Positions 1 to 5,912 of a DNA stretch of 6,103 bases are shown in pieces. Position 1 is the stretch's first letter. Every line of letters starts with the position of its first letter. The stretch is from Actinomycetes bacterium. Its GTDB lineage: Bacteria > Actinomycetota > Actinomycetes > Propionibacteriales > Nocardioidaceae. Location of the stretch: contig JAHEXN010000213.1 of the NCBI GenBank assembly GCA_023252095.1, positions 1 through 6,103 on the forward strand, read 5' to 3'. The notes beneath the pieces are model-generated. The model had not been told where the DNA came from and did not search any database. It saw nothing but the letters and a program-made list of their open reading frames with translations. Made by a program: the position numbers and the translations under genes.

Positions 1-184
1 CGCTCGCTTCTGCGCCATCGGCATGGACGCCGGCAGCGAGGCCGACACCGCCCTCGAGGGGCAAGCACCTGACCGTTACGCGCTGGACCTCTGGGCCGCG
101 GAGGCCGTCCCCGAGGAGATCATCCGGTCCACCAGCACGATCGCCACCTACTGGCACGGAGTCGCGCGCGGAGACCACCGCTGA
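1..184 (+). CDS. 3' end of an unrecognised hypothetical gene (partial, runs off the left edge)
   Basis: An open frame enters from the left edge (first complete codon at base 2) and ends at TGA 182-184, giving about 60 C-terminal residues. The tail is acidic and contains DRYALDLWAAEA followed by an ISTxxxYWH-like segment (STSTIATYWHG), ending GVARGDHR. I do not recognise the family and no catalytic motif is visible, so no function is assigned. It looks coding rather than accidental: third codon positions are strongly G/C, residue composition is balanced (W, Y, F, D, E, I present) and the stop sits just before the terminator-like intergenic stretch. It is convergent with nusB, with stops 79 nt apart, so it belongs to a separate transcription unit. 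Confidence 0.6.
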   Translation, partial: ARFCAIGMDAGSEADTALEGQAPDRYALDLWAAEAVPEEIIRSTSTIATYWHGVARGDHR

Positions 185-190
185 CGCCCT

Positions 191-236
191 GAAAACGAAC
201 CCAGGGGCCGTGGCCGCCTCAGCGACCACGACCCCT
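191..236 (-). terminator. Likely Rho-independent terminator of the aroC-nusB operon
   Basis: On the minus strand, 236-226 pairs with 213-203 as an 11-bp stem (one G-U wobble). The 12-nt loop can close further with a 3-bp CGC/GCG stem. It is followed by GGGTTCGTTTTC (202-191), a T-rich though interrupted tract. It begins 27 nt after the nusB stop. The T tract lies only on the minus-strand side, so this most likely serves the aro/nusB operon rather than the convergent gene, although the stem could also slow + strand transcription. Confidence 0.6.
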
Positions 237-240
237 CAGA

Positions 241-259
241 TTCCGTCAGACCGACGGAA
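241..259. repeat. Perfect 7-bp inverted repeat between nusB and the terminator
   Basis: TTCCGTC at 241-247 and GACGGAA at 253-259 are perfect complements around a 5-nt loop. It lies between the nusB stop (264) and the larger hairpin at 203-236. Neither strand has a T-run directly after it, so it is not a classical terminator alone. It may protect the 3' end of the message or help stall polymerase before the main hairpin; that role is inferred. Confidence 0.4.
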
Positions 260-263
260 AAGA

Positions 264-674
264 CTACGCGTCCTGCTTGGCCTTGCCCTCGATGATCGCG
301 CCAAGCACGCCAGCCACGAAGGACGGCGAGTCGTCCGTGCTGAGCTCGCGGGCCAGGTCGACCGCCTCGCTGACGGCGACGGCGTCCGGGACGTCGTCGG
401 CGAAGAGGATCTCGTACGTGCCGAGGCGCAGCAGGTTGCGGTCGACGCCGGGCATGCGGTCCAGCGTCCAGCCGCGGGAGTGCTCCGCGAGGAGCTCGTC
501 GATGCGCGCCTGGTTCTCGGCCACGCCCTCGACGAGCGTGACCGTGTAGGCGTTGATCGGCGGGTGGTTCGTCACGAGTCGCTCAACCAGCGAGCCGCCC
601 ATCGAGAGGCTCTGCAGCTCGGACTCGAAGAGGATGTCGAGCGCGCGCTTGCGGTACTTGGTGCGCGCTCCCAT
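264..674 (-). CDS. nusB: Transcription antitermination factor NusB
   Basis: 136 aa, normal for NusB. NusB with NusE (S10) binds boxA RNA and, together with NusA and NusG, forms the antitermination complex on rRNA transcripts. Visible family signatures are the basic N-terminus ARTKYRKRALDILFESEL (residues 3-20, an RNA-binding arginine-rich helix start), WTLDRMPGVDRNLLRLGTYE (69-88), and AVSEAVDLAREL then STDDSPSFVAGVLG (about 100-125). The ATG at 674 is chosen because it overlaps the efp stop as TAATG and places the conserved ARTK motif at the N-terminus. The reading frame stays open upstream, but that extension is an out-of-frame reading of efp, with an R/G/H-rich composition. Only a weak ribosome binding site (GTGAAG) precedes it, consistent with translational coupling to efp. 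It is the last gene of the operon. Confidence 0.96.
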   Translation of the reverse strand: MGARTKYRKRALDILFESELQSLSMGGSLVERLVTNHPPINAYTVTLVEGVAENQARIDELLAEHSRGWTLDRMPGVDRNLLRLGTYEILFADDVPDAVAVSEAVDLARELSTDDSPSFVAGVLGAIIEGKAKQDA

Positions 675-1237
675 TAGGACTTCACGCGGCCGAGGTAGCT
701 GCCGTCGCGGGTGTCGACCTTGATCTTCTCGCCGGTCTCCAGGAACAGCGGAACCTGGATCTCCTTGCCGGTCTCCAGCGTGGCGGGCTTGGTGCCGCCC
801 GAGGAGCGGTCGCCCTGCAGGCCCGGATCGGTGTGCTGCACCGTGAGCTCGACCGAGAGCGGGAGCTCGACGTAGAGCACGCGGCCCTCGTTCGTGGCCA
901 CGACGGCGTTGGTGTTCTCGAGGATGTAGTCGACCGCCGTGCCCATCTGGGCGGGAGCGATCTCGATCTGGTCGTACGTCTGGATGTCCATGAACACGTA
1001 CGAGGAACCGTCGTTGTACAGGTACTGCATGTCGCGCTTGTCGACCGAGGCCGTCTCGACCTTCGTGCCGGCGTTGAACGTCTTGTCGACGACCTTGCCG
1101 GACTCGACGTTCTTGAGCTTCGTGCGGACGAAGGCGGGACCCTTGCCCGGCTTCACGTGCTGGAACTCCACGACAGCCCAGAGCTGTCCGTCGATGTTCA
1201 GCACAAGGCCGTTCTTCAGGTCGTTCGTGGTGGCCAT
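674..1237 (-). CDS. efp: Translation elongation factor P (PGKGP-loop type)
   Basis: 187 aa, full length. EF-P binds between the P and E sites of the ribosome and speeds peptide-bond formation at consecutive prolines. Three domains are expected: an N-terminal KOW-like domain (about 1-63), an OB fold (about 66-127) and a C-terminal OB fold (about 130-187) that ends in the conserved region DTRDGSYLGRVKS. The loop that reaches the peptidyl-transferase centre reads HVKPGKGPAF, with K32 at the tip flanked by P30 and P34. This is the PGKGP form known from actinobacteria, reported to work without the lysyl, rhamnosyl or hydroxypentanoyl modification used elsewhere. ATG at 1237 overlaps the pepQ stop as TGATG. 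A GGAG ribosome binding site (1249-1246) stands 8 nt before it. Confidence 0.98.
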   Translation of the reverse strand: MATTNDLKNGLVLNIDGQLWAVVEFQHVKPGKGPAFVRTKLKNVESGKVVDKTFNAGTKVETASVDKRDMQYLYNDGSSYVFMDIQTYDQIEIAPAQMGTAVDYILENTNAVVATNEGRVLYVELPLSVELTVQHTDPGLQGDRSSGGTKPATLETGKEIQVPLFLETGEKIKVDTRDGSYLGRVKS

Positions 1238-2316
1238 CAGCCAATCTCCAACAAGTCGGTGGGCGCCGGCGTGAGGACCTCGGGATCTCCCGGAGTCACG
1301 CAGACGGTGTCTTCGATGCGCACGCCGCCACGACCGACCAGGTACACACCCGGTTCCATCGTGAGCACAGTGCGGTCGACCAGTCTACCGGTGCGCGTGG
1401 GCCCGAAGAACGGGTCCTCGTGGATCCGCAGACCCACCCCGTGCCCGAGCCCCGTCGTGAACTGGTCGATCCACCCCGAGGCGTCAAGATCGCCGCGCAC
1501 GGCGGCGTCGATCTCGGCCGGCGTCCCACCGACTCGGAGGCCGTCGACACCCAGCGCCTGCGCCTGCCGGACGGCCTGGTGGATCTCACGCTGCCAGTCG
1601 GCGGCACCGCCGAGCACGACGGTGCGCGTGCAGTCGGCGTGGTAACCGCCGACGCGCGCCCCGAAGTCAATCTTGAGCAGGTCACCGACGGCGAGCACCC
1701 GGTCGGTCGGGCTGTGGTGCGGGATGGCCGAGTTCTCGCCGGCAGCGCAGATCGTGTCGAAGGCCGGCGCCTCCGCACCTAGGTCGACCATGAGGCGTTC
1801 GAGGCCGACGGCGACCTCGCGCTCGGTACGACCGACGAGCGGACCGTCCCACGTGCGGCGCAGCGCCTCGACCGAGATCGCGCAGGCCTGCCGGAGCAGC
1901 TCGACCTCGGCGGCGTCCTTGACCTCGCGCAGGCGCTCCACCAGCGTCCCGGCGGGGACAGGCGGGTGGTCCAGCTCCTCGACCAGCGTGGCGTGCTGGT
2001 CGACCGTGAGGACGTGCGTCTCGACCGCCCATCGCTCCCCTGACGCCAAGGCTGCAGCGGGGCCGAGCAGGGTCGGGGCGACGTGGATCTCGACACCCGG
2101 GCACTCCGCCGCCGCCTGGTCGCGGTACCGGCCGTCGGTCACGAGCGTGGCACCCCCGTCCGCGGAGAGCACGACGGCACCGTTGGATCCCGTGAACCCG
2201 CTCAGGTATCGCACGTTGACGAGGTCGGACACGAGCAGACGGTCGGCGTCCAGCTCCCGCAGCGCCTGCGCGGCGCGGTCACGCCGGCTCCCCCAGTCCA
2301 TGGTCACTAAACTCAT
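1237..2316 (-). CDS. pepQ: M24-family metallopeptidase, Xaa-Pro aminopeptidase/dipeptidase
   Basis: 359 aa. Cytoplasmic dimetal 'pita-bread' peptidase that cleaves the bond after the first residue when proline is second. The N-terminal creatinase-type domain (about 10-130) contains RYLSGFTGSNG (36-46). The catalytic domain (about 135-350) shows all five metal ligands: D217 (KIDFGA), D228 (HADCTRT), H292 (GLGHGVGL), E321 (MEPGVY) and E335 (RIEDTV), plus the H200-H201 pair and H299. It should therefore be active. Whether it is a dipeptidase (PepQ) or aminopeptidase (PepP) cannot be told from the sequence; the symbol follows the mycobacterial gene in the same position. The start at ATG 2316 lies 11 nt after aroB; ATG 2301 (residue 6, MDWGS) is an alternative, and neither has a good ribosome binding site. 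It overlaps efp by 1 nt. Confidence 0.93.
   Translation of the reverse strand: MSLVTMDWGSRRDRAAQALRELDADRLLVSDLVNVRYLSGFTGSNGAVVLSADGGATLVTDGRYRDQAAAECPGVEIHVAPTLLGPAAALASGERWAVETHVLTVDQHATLVEELDHPPVPAGTLVERLREVKDAAEVELLRQACAISVEALRRTWDGPLVGRTEREVAVGLERLMVDLGAEAPAFDTICAAGENSAIPHHSPTDRVLAVGDLLKIDFGARVGGYHADCTRTVVLGGAADWQREIHQAVRQAQALGVDGLRVGGTPAEIDAAVRGDLDASGWIDQFTTGLGHGVGLRIHEDPFFGPTRTGRLVDRTVLTMEPGVYLVGRGGVRIEDTVCVTPGDPEVLTPAPTDLLEIG
1246..1249 (-). promoter_or_regulatory. Ribosome binding site of efp
   Basis: GGAG on the minus strand, 8 nt before the efp ATG and inside the last codons of pepQ. It supports the 1237 start and indicates that efp can recruit ribosomes itself as well as by coupling. 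Confidence 0.6.
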
Positions 2317-2327
2317 GCCCCGCGCGA

Positions 2328-3428
2328 TCAGGCGCTGACGGCGCGGTAGGCGTCGCGGAGCAGGTACTCATCGGTGACCGGCAGGATCGTCGGCGAGGCG
2401 AGACGGTCGAGCACGACGAAGCGCAGCGTGGAGCCACGCGTCTTCTTGTCGAGCCGCATCGCGTCGAGCACCTGGGGCCACGCATCGGCACGGTAGGCCG
2501 TGGGCAGGCCGACGAGATCGAGCGTCGCCCGGTGACGCTCGACGAGCTCGTCGTCGATCAGGCCCTGCGCCCGAGCGAGCTCGGCGACGAACACCATGCC
2601 GACGCTGATCGCCTCCCCGTGGCGGATCGCGTAGCCCTCGTGGCGTTCGATCGCGTGTCCGAGCGTGTGGCCGTAGTTGAGGGCCTCGCGCCCGATCGTG
2701 CCGCCGGCGCCCCCACCCTCGCGCAGGTCGCCCTTGACCGTGGCGGCCTTGACCGCGATGCCCTTGGCGATGAGCTCGGCCACGACGGGCGAGCGCACGT
2801 CGCTCGCCGCTCGCGGGTCGGCCTCGACGAGGTCGAGGATCGAGGGATCGGCGATGAAGCCGCACTTGACGATCTCGGCGAGTCCGCTGCGGACCTCGCG
2901 GACCGGGAGCGTCACGAGCGCGTCGAGGTCGCACAGGACCCCGGCAGGCTCGTAGAACGCGCCCACGAGGTTCTTGCCCTGGGCCGTGTTGATACCGGTC
3001 TTGCCACCCACGGCAGCGTCAACCATGCCGAGCACCGTGGTGGGGACGTTGATGAAACGCACGCCGCGCAGCCAGGTGGCGGCGACGAAGCCAGCGAGGT
3101 CGGTCGTGGCTCCGCCACCGAGGCCGATCACGACGTCGGAGCGCGTGAACCCGGCCTCGCCCAGCACGCGCCAGCACTCGGTCAGCACCGAGGCGGTCTT
3201 CGCCTGCTCGGCATCCGGGACCTCGATGACGCGGACCGCGACACCGGCGTCAGCCAGAGGCATGCGCAGGGCCGTGGCCCGGTCGGCGACGCTCGGCGCG
3301 TGGATGATCGCGACGCGCGCGGCATCTGGCCCCACGAGGTCGAGAACCCGATCGCGCAGGCCGCGTCCGATCACGACGTCGTACGGCTGGGCCGTCGCGA
3401 CGCGGATCCTGCTGGGAGCGGGACTCAT
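2328..3428 (-). CDS. aroB: 3-dehydroquinate synthase
   Basis: 366 aa, typical of bacterial AroB. It converts DAHP to 3-dehydroquinate, the second step of the shikimate pathway, using NAD+ and a divalent metal in the cytoplasm. The nucleotide-binding part carries GLGGGATTD (102-110) and the substrate region FINVPTTVLGMVDAAVGGKTGIN (125-147, with K143), then GKN (K152). The metal ligands are E185 (SGLAEIVKCG), H254 (NYGHTLGHAIE) and H270 (RHGEA), with the usual 16-residue spacing between the two histidines. The linker at 235-247 is glycine-rich (REGGGAGGTIG), a little looser than in many homologues but away from the metal ligands. The ATG at 3428 overlaps the aroK stop as ATGA and is preceded by a strong GAGGAG site, so the start is well supported. 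Confidence 0.98.
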   Translation of the reverse strand: MSPAPSRIRVATAQPYDVVIGRGLRDRVLDLVGPDAARVAIIHAPSVADRATALRMPLADAGVAVRVIEVPDAEQAKTASVLTECWRVLGEAGFTRSDVVIGLGGGATTDLAGFVAATWLRGVRFINVPTTVLGMVDAAVGGKTGINTAQGKNLVGAFYEPAGVLCDLDALVTLPVREVRSGLAEIVKCGFIADPSILDLVEADPRAASDVRSPVVAELIAKGIAVKAATVKGDLREGGGAGGTIGREALNYGHTLGHAIERHEGYAIRHGEAISVGMVFVAELARAQGLIDDELVERHRATLDLVGLPTAYRADAWPQVLDAMRLDKKTRGSTLRFVVLDRLASPTILPVTDEYLLRDAYRAVSA

Positions 3429-3982
3429 GATGTCTCCTCAAGGCTCTGCTCGTGGTCATCTCTGATGAGCTGCAGGACGAGGTCGGCGACCTCGTCGGCG
3501 GTGCGGTCGTCGGTGCCCACGCTCCAGCGGGCCAGCGCGGTGTAGATCGGGCGACGCTCGTCGAGCAGACCCTTCAGGCGACCGCGCACGTTGCCGACCA
3601 GCAGCGGTCGGCTGGCGTTCAGACCCACCCGGCTGGCGGCGCCGGCGAGGCCGACCTCGAGGTGCACGACCCGGTGCCCTGCCAGGCGTTCGCGCGTCGC
3701 GGGACTGAGGACGGCACCTCCCCCGAGCGCCAGCACGCCCGTGTGATCGTCGAGTGCGGCGGCGACGGCCGCCTCCTCGAGGGCGCGGAAGGCCGGCTCA
3801 CCGTCGGTCACGAAGATGTCCGAGATCTCCCGGCCCGTGCTGGCCACGACGTCAGCGTCGGTGTCGCGCAGCTCGAGGCCCAGCCGCTCGGCGATGCGGG
3901 TGCCGACCGTGGTCTTGCCGGCTCCCGGGGCGCCGATCAGGACGACGAACGGCCCGGACGCGCCGGCCCGGTCTGGACTCAA
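3425..3982 (-). CDS. aroK: Shikimate kinase (TTG start)
   Basis: 185 aa when started at TTG 3982. Transfers phosphate from ATP to the 3-OH of shikimate. P-loop GAPGAGKTT (17-25, K23); shikimate-binding DTD (D40, D42), R66 in the FRALE motif, the GGG segment at 87-89 (LALGGGAV); lid region with RPLL (R125) and C-terminal ERRPIY (142-147). No ATG or GTG lies between the aroC stop and the P-loop in this frame. The longer frame from 4126 runs antiparallel to nothing but reads aroC out of frame, with R/G-rich sequence, so it is rejected. The TTG overlaps the aroC TGA as TTGA and has GAGG 5 nt upstream. The product then begins (M)SPDRAGASGPFVVLIG, the expected short lead to the first strand. The gene ends in an ATGA overlap with aroB. 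Confidence 0.95.
   Translation of the reverse strand: MSPDRAGASGPFVVLIGAPGAGKTTVGTRIAERLGLELRDTDADVVASTGREISDIFVTDGEPAFRALEEAAVAAALDDHTGVLALGGGAVLSPATRERLAGHRVVHLEVGLAGAASRVGLNASRPLLVGNVRGRLKGLLDERRPIYTALARWSVGTDDRTADEVADLVLQLIRDDHEQSLEETS
3434..3439 (-). promoter_or_regulatory. Ribosome binding site of aroB
   Basis: GAGGAG on the minus strand, 5 nt before the aroB ATG and within the last codons of aroK. It is the best Shine-Dalgarno match in the window and fixes the aroB start at 3428. Confidence 0.75.
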
Positions 3983-5169
3983 CGGAACCTCAGGTTCGAC
4001 CGGTAGCCCTCGACGTTGCGCCGGGTCTCGCCGAGGGAGTCGCCACCGAACTTCTCCAGCACGGCCTCGGCGAGCACGAGCGCGACCATGGCCTCCGCGA
4101 CGATGCCGGCAGCCGGAACCGCGCACACGTCGGAACGCTGGTGGTGGGCGCGCGTCTCCTCGCCCGTCGTGACGTCGATCGTGCGCAGGGCGCGGGGCAC
4201 CGTCGCGATCGGCTTCATCGCCGCACGCACACGGAGGATCTCGCCCGTCGTCATGCCGCCCTCGGTGCCGCCGGACCGGCCGGACGCGCGGCGGATGTTG
4301 TCCAGCCCGGTCTCACCGCCGGGGATGATCTCGTCGTGCGCGAGCGAGCCACGGGTGCGGGCCAGCTCGAAGCCGTCGCCGACCTCGACGCCCTTGATCG
4401 CCTGGATGCCCATGAGAGCCGCCGCGAGGCGGGAGTCGAGGCGACGGTCCCATGCGGTGTGCGAGCCGAGGCCCGGCGGCAGACCGTGCACCGCGACCTC
4501 GACGACGCCACCCAGCGTGTCGCCGTCCTTGTGCGCGAGGTCGATCTCGGCCACCATCGCCGCGCTGGCCTCGGGGTCGAAGCACCGGACCGGATCGGCG
4601 TCGAGCGCGTCGACGTCGCGCTTGGCGGGGACCAGGCCGGCCGGGGCCTTGGCGGTGCCGATCTCGACGACGTGCGACACGATCGTGGCGCCGGTGGCCT
4701 GCTCGACGAACTGGGCGGCGATCTCGCCGAGGGCGACCCGCGCCGCAGTCTCGCGGGCGCTGGCGCGCTCGAGGATCGGGCGTGCCTCGTCGAAGTCGTA
4801 CTTCTGCATGCCGGCGAGGTCGGCGTGACCGGGACGCGGGCGCGTCAGGGGCGCGTTGCGCTTGAGCCCCTCGAGCACGTCGGGGTCGACCGGGTCGGCC
4901 GCCATGACCTGGTCCCACTTGGGCCACTCGGAGTTGCCGATGCGCAGTGCGATCGGGCTCCCGAGCGTGAGCCCGTGGCGAACCCCGCCGATGATCTCGA
5001 GGACGTCGGCCTCGAACGACATGCGGGCACCACGGCCGTAGCCGAGACGGCGGCGCGCCAGGGCCGAGTCGATGTCCTTGGACGTGACGGACACCCCGGC
5101 AGGGATGCCCTCGATCAGGGCGGCGAGCGCCGGGCCGTGTGACTCACCGGCGGTGGACCAACGAAGCAT
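3979..5169 (-). CDS. aroC: Chorismate synthase
   Basis: 396 aa, typical of actinobacterial chorismate synthase. It removes the 3-phosphate and the C6 hydrogen of EPSP to give chorismate, the last common step of the shikimate pathway, and requires reduced FMN; it acts in the cytoplasm as a tetramer. Signatures in order: GESHGPAL (8-15, catalytic H11), RRRLGYGRGARM (39-50, with R40 and R46), RPGHADLAGMQKY (112-124, catalytic H115), ERASARETAARVA (134-146, R139), DSRLAAALMGIQAIKG (245-260), GRSGGTEGGMTTGE (297-310) and HHQRSDVCAVPAAG (342-355). The key residues fall at the numbering used for the M. tuberculosis enzyme, which shows the N-terminus is right. ATG 5169 has GGGAG 9 nt upstream. It follows the prepilin peptidase by 33 nt and overlaps aroK by 4 nt. 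Confidence 0.98.
   Translation of the reverse strand: MLRWSTAGESHGPALAALIEGIPAGVSVTSKDIDSALARRRLGYGRGARMSFEADVLEIIGGVRHGLTLGSPIALRIGNSEWPKWDQVMAADPVDPDVLEGLKRNAPLTRPRPGHADLAGMQKYDFDEARPILERASARETAARVALGEIAAQFVEQATGATIVSHVVEIGTAKAPAGLVPAKRDVDALDADPVRCFDPEASAAMVAEIDLAHKDGDTLGGVVEVAVHGLPPGLGSHTAWDRRLDSRLAAALMGIQAIKGVEVGDGFELARTRGSLAHDEIIPGGETGLDNIRRASGRSGGTEGGMTTGEILRVRAAMKPIATVPRALRTIDVTTGEETRAHHQRSDVCAVPAAGIVAEAMVALVLAEAVLEKFGGDSLGETRRNVEGYRSNLRFR
3988..3991 (-). promoter_or_regulatory. Ribosome binding site that decides the aroK TTG start
   Basis: GAGG on the minus strand lies 5 nt upstream of TTG 3982, inside the end of aroC. With the TTGA stop/start overlap it supports the otherwise unapparent TTG start of aroK. 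Confidence 0.6.
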
Positions 5170-5201
5170 GGCGCGATTCTCCCACGCCCGCGGAGTGCGC
5201 C
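5170..5201 (-). promoter_or_regulatory. aroC translation initiation region with a potential occluding hairpin
   Basis: The 33-nt gap between the prepilin peptidase stop and the aroC ATG holds GGGAG (minus strand, 5183-5179), spaced 9 nt from the ATG. The same gap can fold: GGCGC (5170-5174 on the + strand) pairs with GCGCC (5197-5201), and CTCC (5179-5182) pairs with GGAG (5192-5195), separated by a small internal loop and a 9-nt apical loop. On the message, this pairs the Shine-Dalgarno bases. In a genome this GC-rich, chance pairing is common, so a regulatory role is only a possibility. Confidence 0.35.
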
Positions 5202-5202
5202 G

Positions 5203-5883
5203 TCACGAGCCGTACAGAGCAGGCCCCCACGTCGCACCCACGACCGCGCCCAGCACCAGGTACTGGCCGAACGCGAAGCTCTTGCGGTCGATCAGCCGGG
5301 CCAAGGAGAGGACCACGCCGGCGACCGCACCGACGAGGAAGCCGGCGTAGAGGCCCGCGAGGGTGACCTGTGGACCGAGCGGGCCGAGCACGAGCGCCAG
5401 CACCGCCGCGAGCCTGACGTCGCCGTAGCCGAGGGCGCCTCCGAAGTACCGTCCGATCTCGTACAGGACGCGGAAGATCACGTAGACGACGACGTTGGCG
5501 ATCAACGCCCGCACCAGGATCTGCACGTCCTGCTCGATCAGCGCCGCGAGCCCGACGAGCGCCCACGTGGCCATGTACAGCGGGGCGACGATCGCGTACG
5601 GCAGCAGGCGGGTGCGGATGTCGACGTACGACAACCAGGCCCCGACGCCCGTGACCAGGACCCACGCGGGCATGAGCGCCGGCAGGTCCGTGCCCCACGC
5701 GACCGCACCGGCGAATGCCGCCGCGACGACGCCGAGCACGGGCGACAACCACCGAGGACGGCTGATGTCGGCGTAGGTGCGCTTGTCGTCGTCAGGCTCA
5801 TCAGGTTCCGGCACCCGCGCGACGACCCAGGGCCCGAGGGCACCGATGACACCGGCCGCGACCGCGCTGAGCAGGATCTCCAC
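5203..5883 (-). CDS. Prepilin peptidase, A24 family, peptidase domain only
   Basis: 226 aa, largely hydrophobic, with about seven or eight membrane segments (roughly 2-22, 46-64, 68-86, 94-114, 124-141, 155-171, 173-195, 204-221). It is an aspartate protease of the inner membrane that cleaves the leader of type IV pilin-like or Tad/Flp prepilins. The two catalytic aspartates are present: D88 in YVDIRTRLLP (DxxxxxLP) and D155 in LGYGDVRL (GxGD). The C-terminal FGQYLVLGA (205-213) matches the usual FGPxLxLGA region. The cysteine-containing N-methyltransferase loop of PilD is missing; only a short acidic, proline-containing loop (24-45) remains, and the protein has no cysteine at all. GTG 5883 is taken as start because a TAG lies four codons upstream in frame and no other start precedes the first membrane helix; no clear ribosome binding site is seen. 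No pilin genes lie in the window, so its substrate is unknown. Confidence 0.9.
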   Translation of the reverse strand: MEILLSAVAAGVIGALGPWVVARVPEPDEPDDDKRTYADISRPRWLSPVLGVVAAAFAGAVAWGTDLPALMPAWVLVTGVGAWLSYVDIRTRLLPYAIVAPLYMATWALVGLAALIEQDVQILVRALIANVVVYVIFRVLYEIGRYFGGALGYGDVRLAAVLALVLGPLGPQVTLAGLYAGFLVGAVAGVVLSLARLIDRKSFAFGQYLVLGAVVGATWGPALYGS

Positions 5884-5889
5884 CCGGCG

Positions 5890-5895
5890 AGGCTA
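5890..5895 (-). promoter_or_regulatory. Possible -10 element of a leaderless promoter for the prepilin peptidase
   Basis: TAGCCT on the minus strand fits the actinobacterial -10 pattern TAnnnT and lies 6 nt before the GTG start. That distance would put the transcription start at or next to the GTG, i.e. a leaderless message, which would explain the missing ribosome binding site. No good -35 is visible at the proper distance (only CCCTGG/CCTGGT). Confidence 0.25.
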
Positions 5896-5912
5896 GCCCG
5901 GCCACGTGCTGA

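Noticed and set aside
236..259. Inverted repeat 241-259 as an independent + strand terminator for the left-edge gene
   Set aside because: It is followed on the + strand by AAGACTACG rather than a T-run, and lies 56 nt beyond that gene's stop; a structural role is possible but termination is not shown.
675..1244. N-terminal extension of the nusB frame through efp (326 codons in total)
   Set aside because: Out-of-frame reading of efp, R/G/H-rich; NusB homology starts exactly at the ATG 674 that overlaps the efp stop.
2532..3545. 337-codon + strand open frame opposite aroB
   Set aside because: Antisense shadow of a clearly functional aroB with all catalytic residues; low-complexity D/R/A/H-rich product.
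3983..4126. ATG 4126 as the start of aroK
   Set aside because: The extra 48 residues are arginine- and glycine-rich sequence from the aroC 3' end in another frame. TTG 3982 has a ribosome binding site and a stop/start overlap.
3754..5142. 462-codon + strand open frame opposite aroC and aroK
   Set aside because: It is the antisense shadow of aroC/aroK. The product is R/D/G/A-rich and lacks any fold signature, as expected in high-GC DNA where third-position G/C removes stops on the opposite strand.
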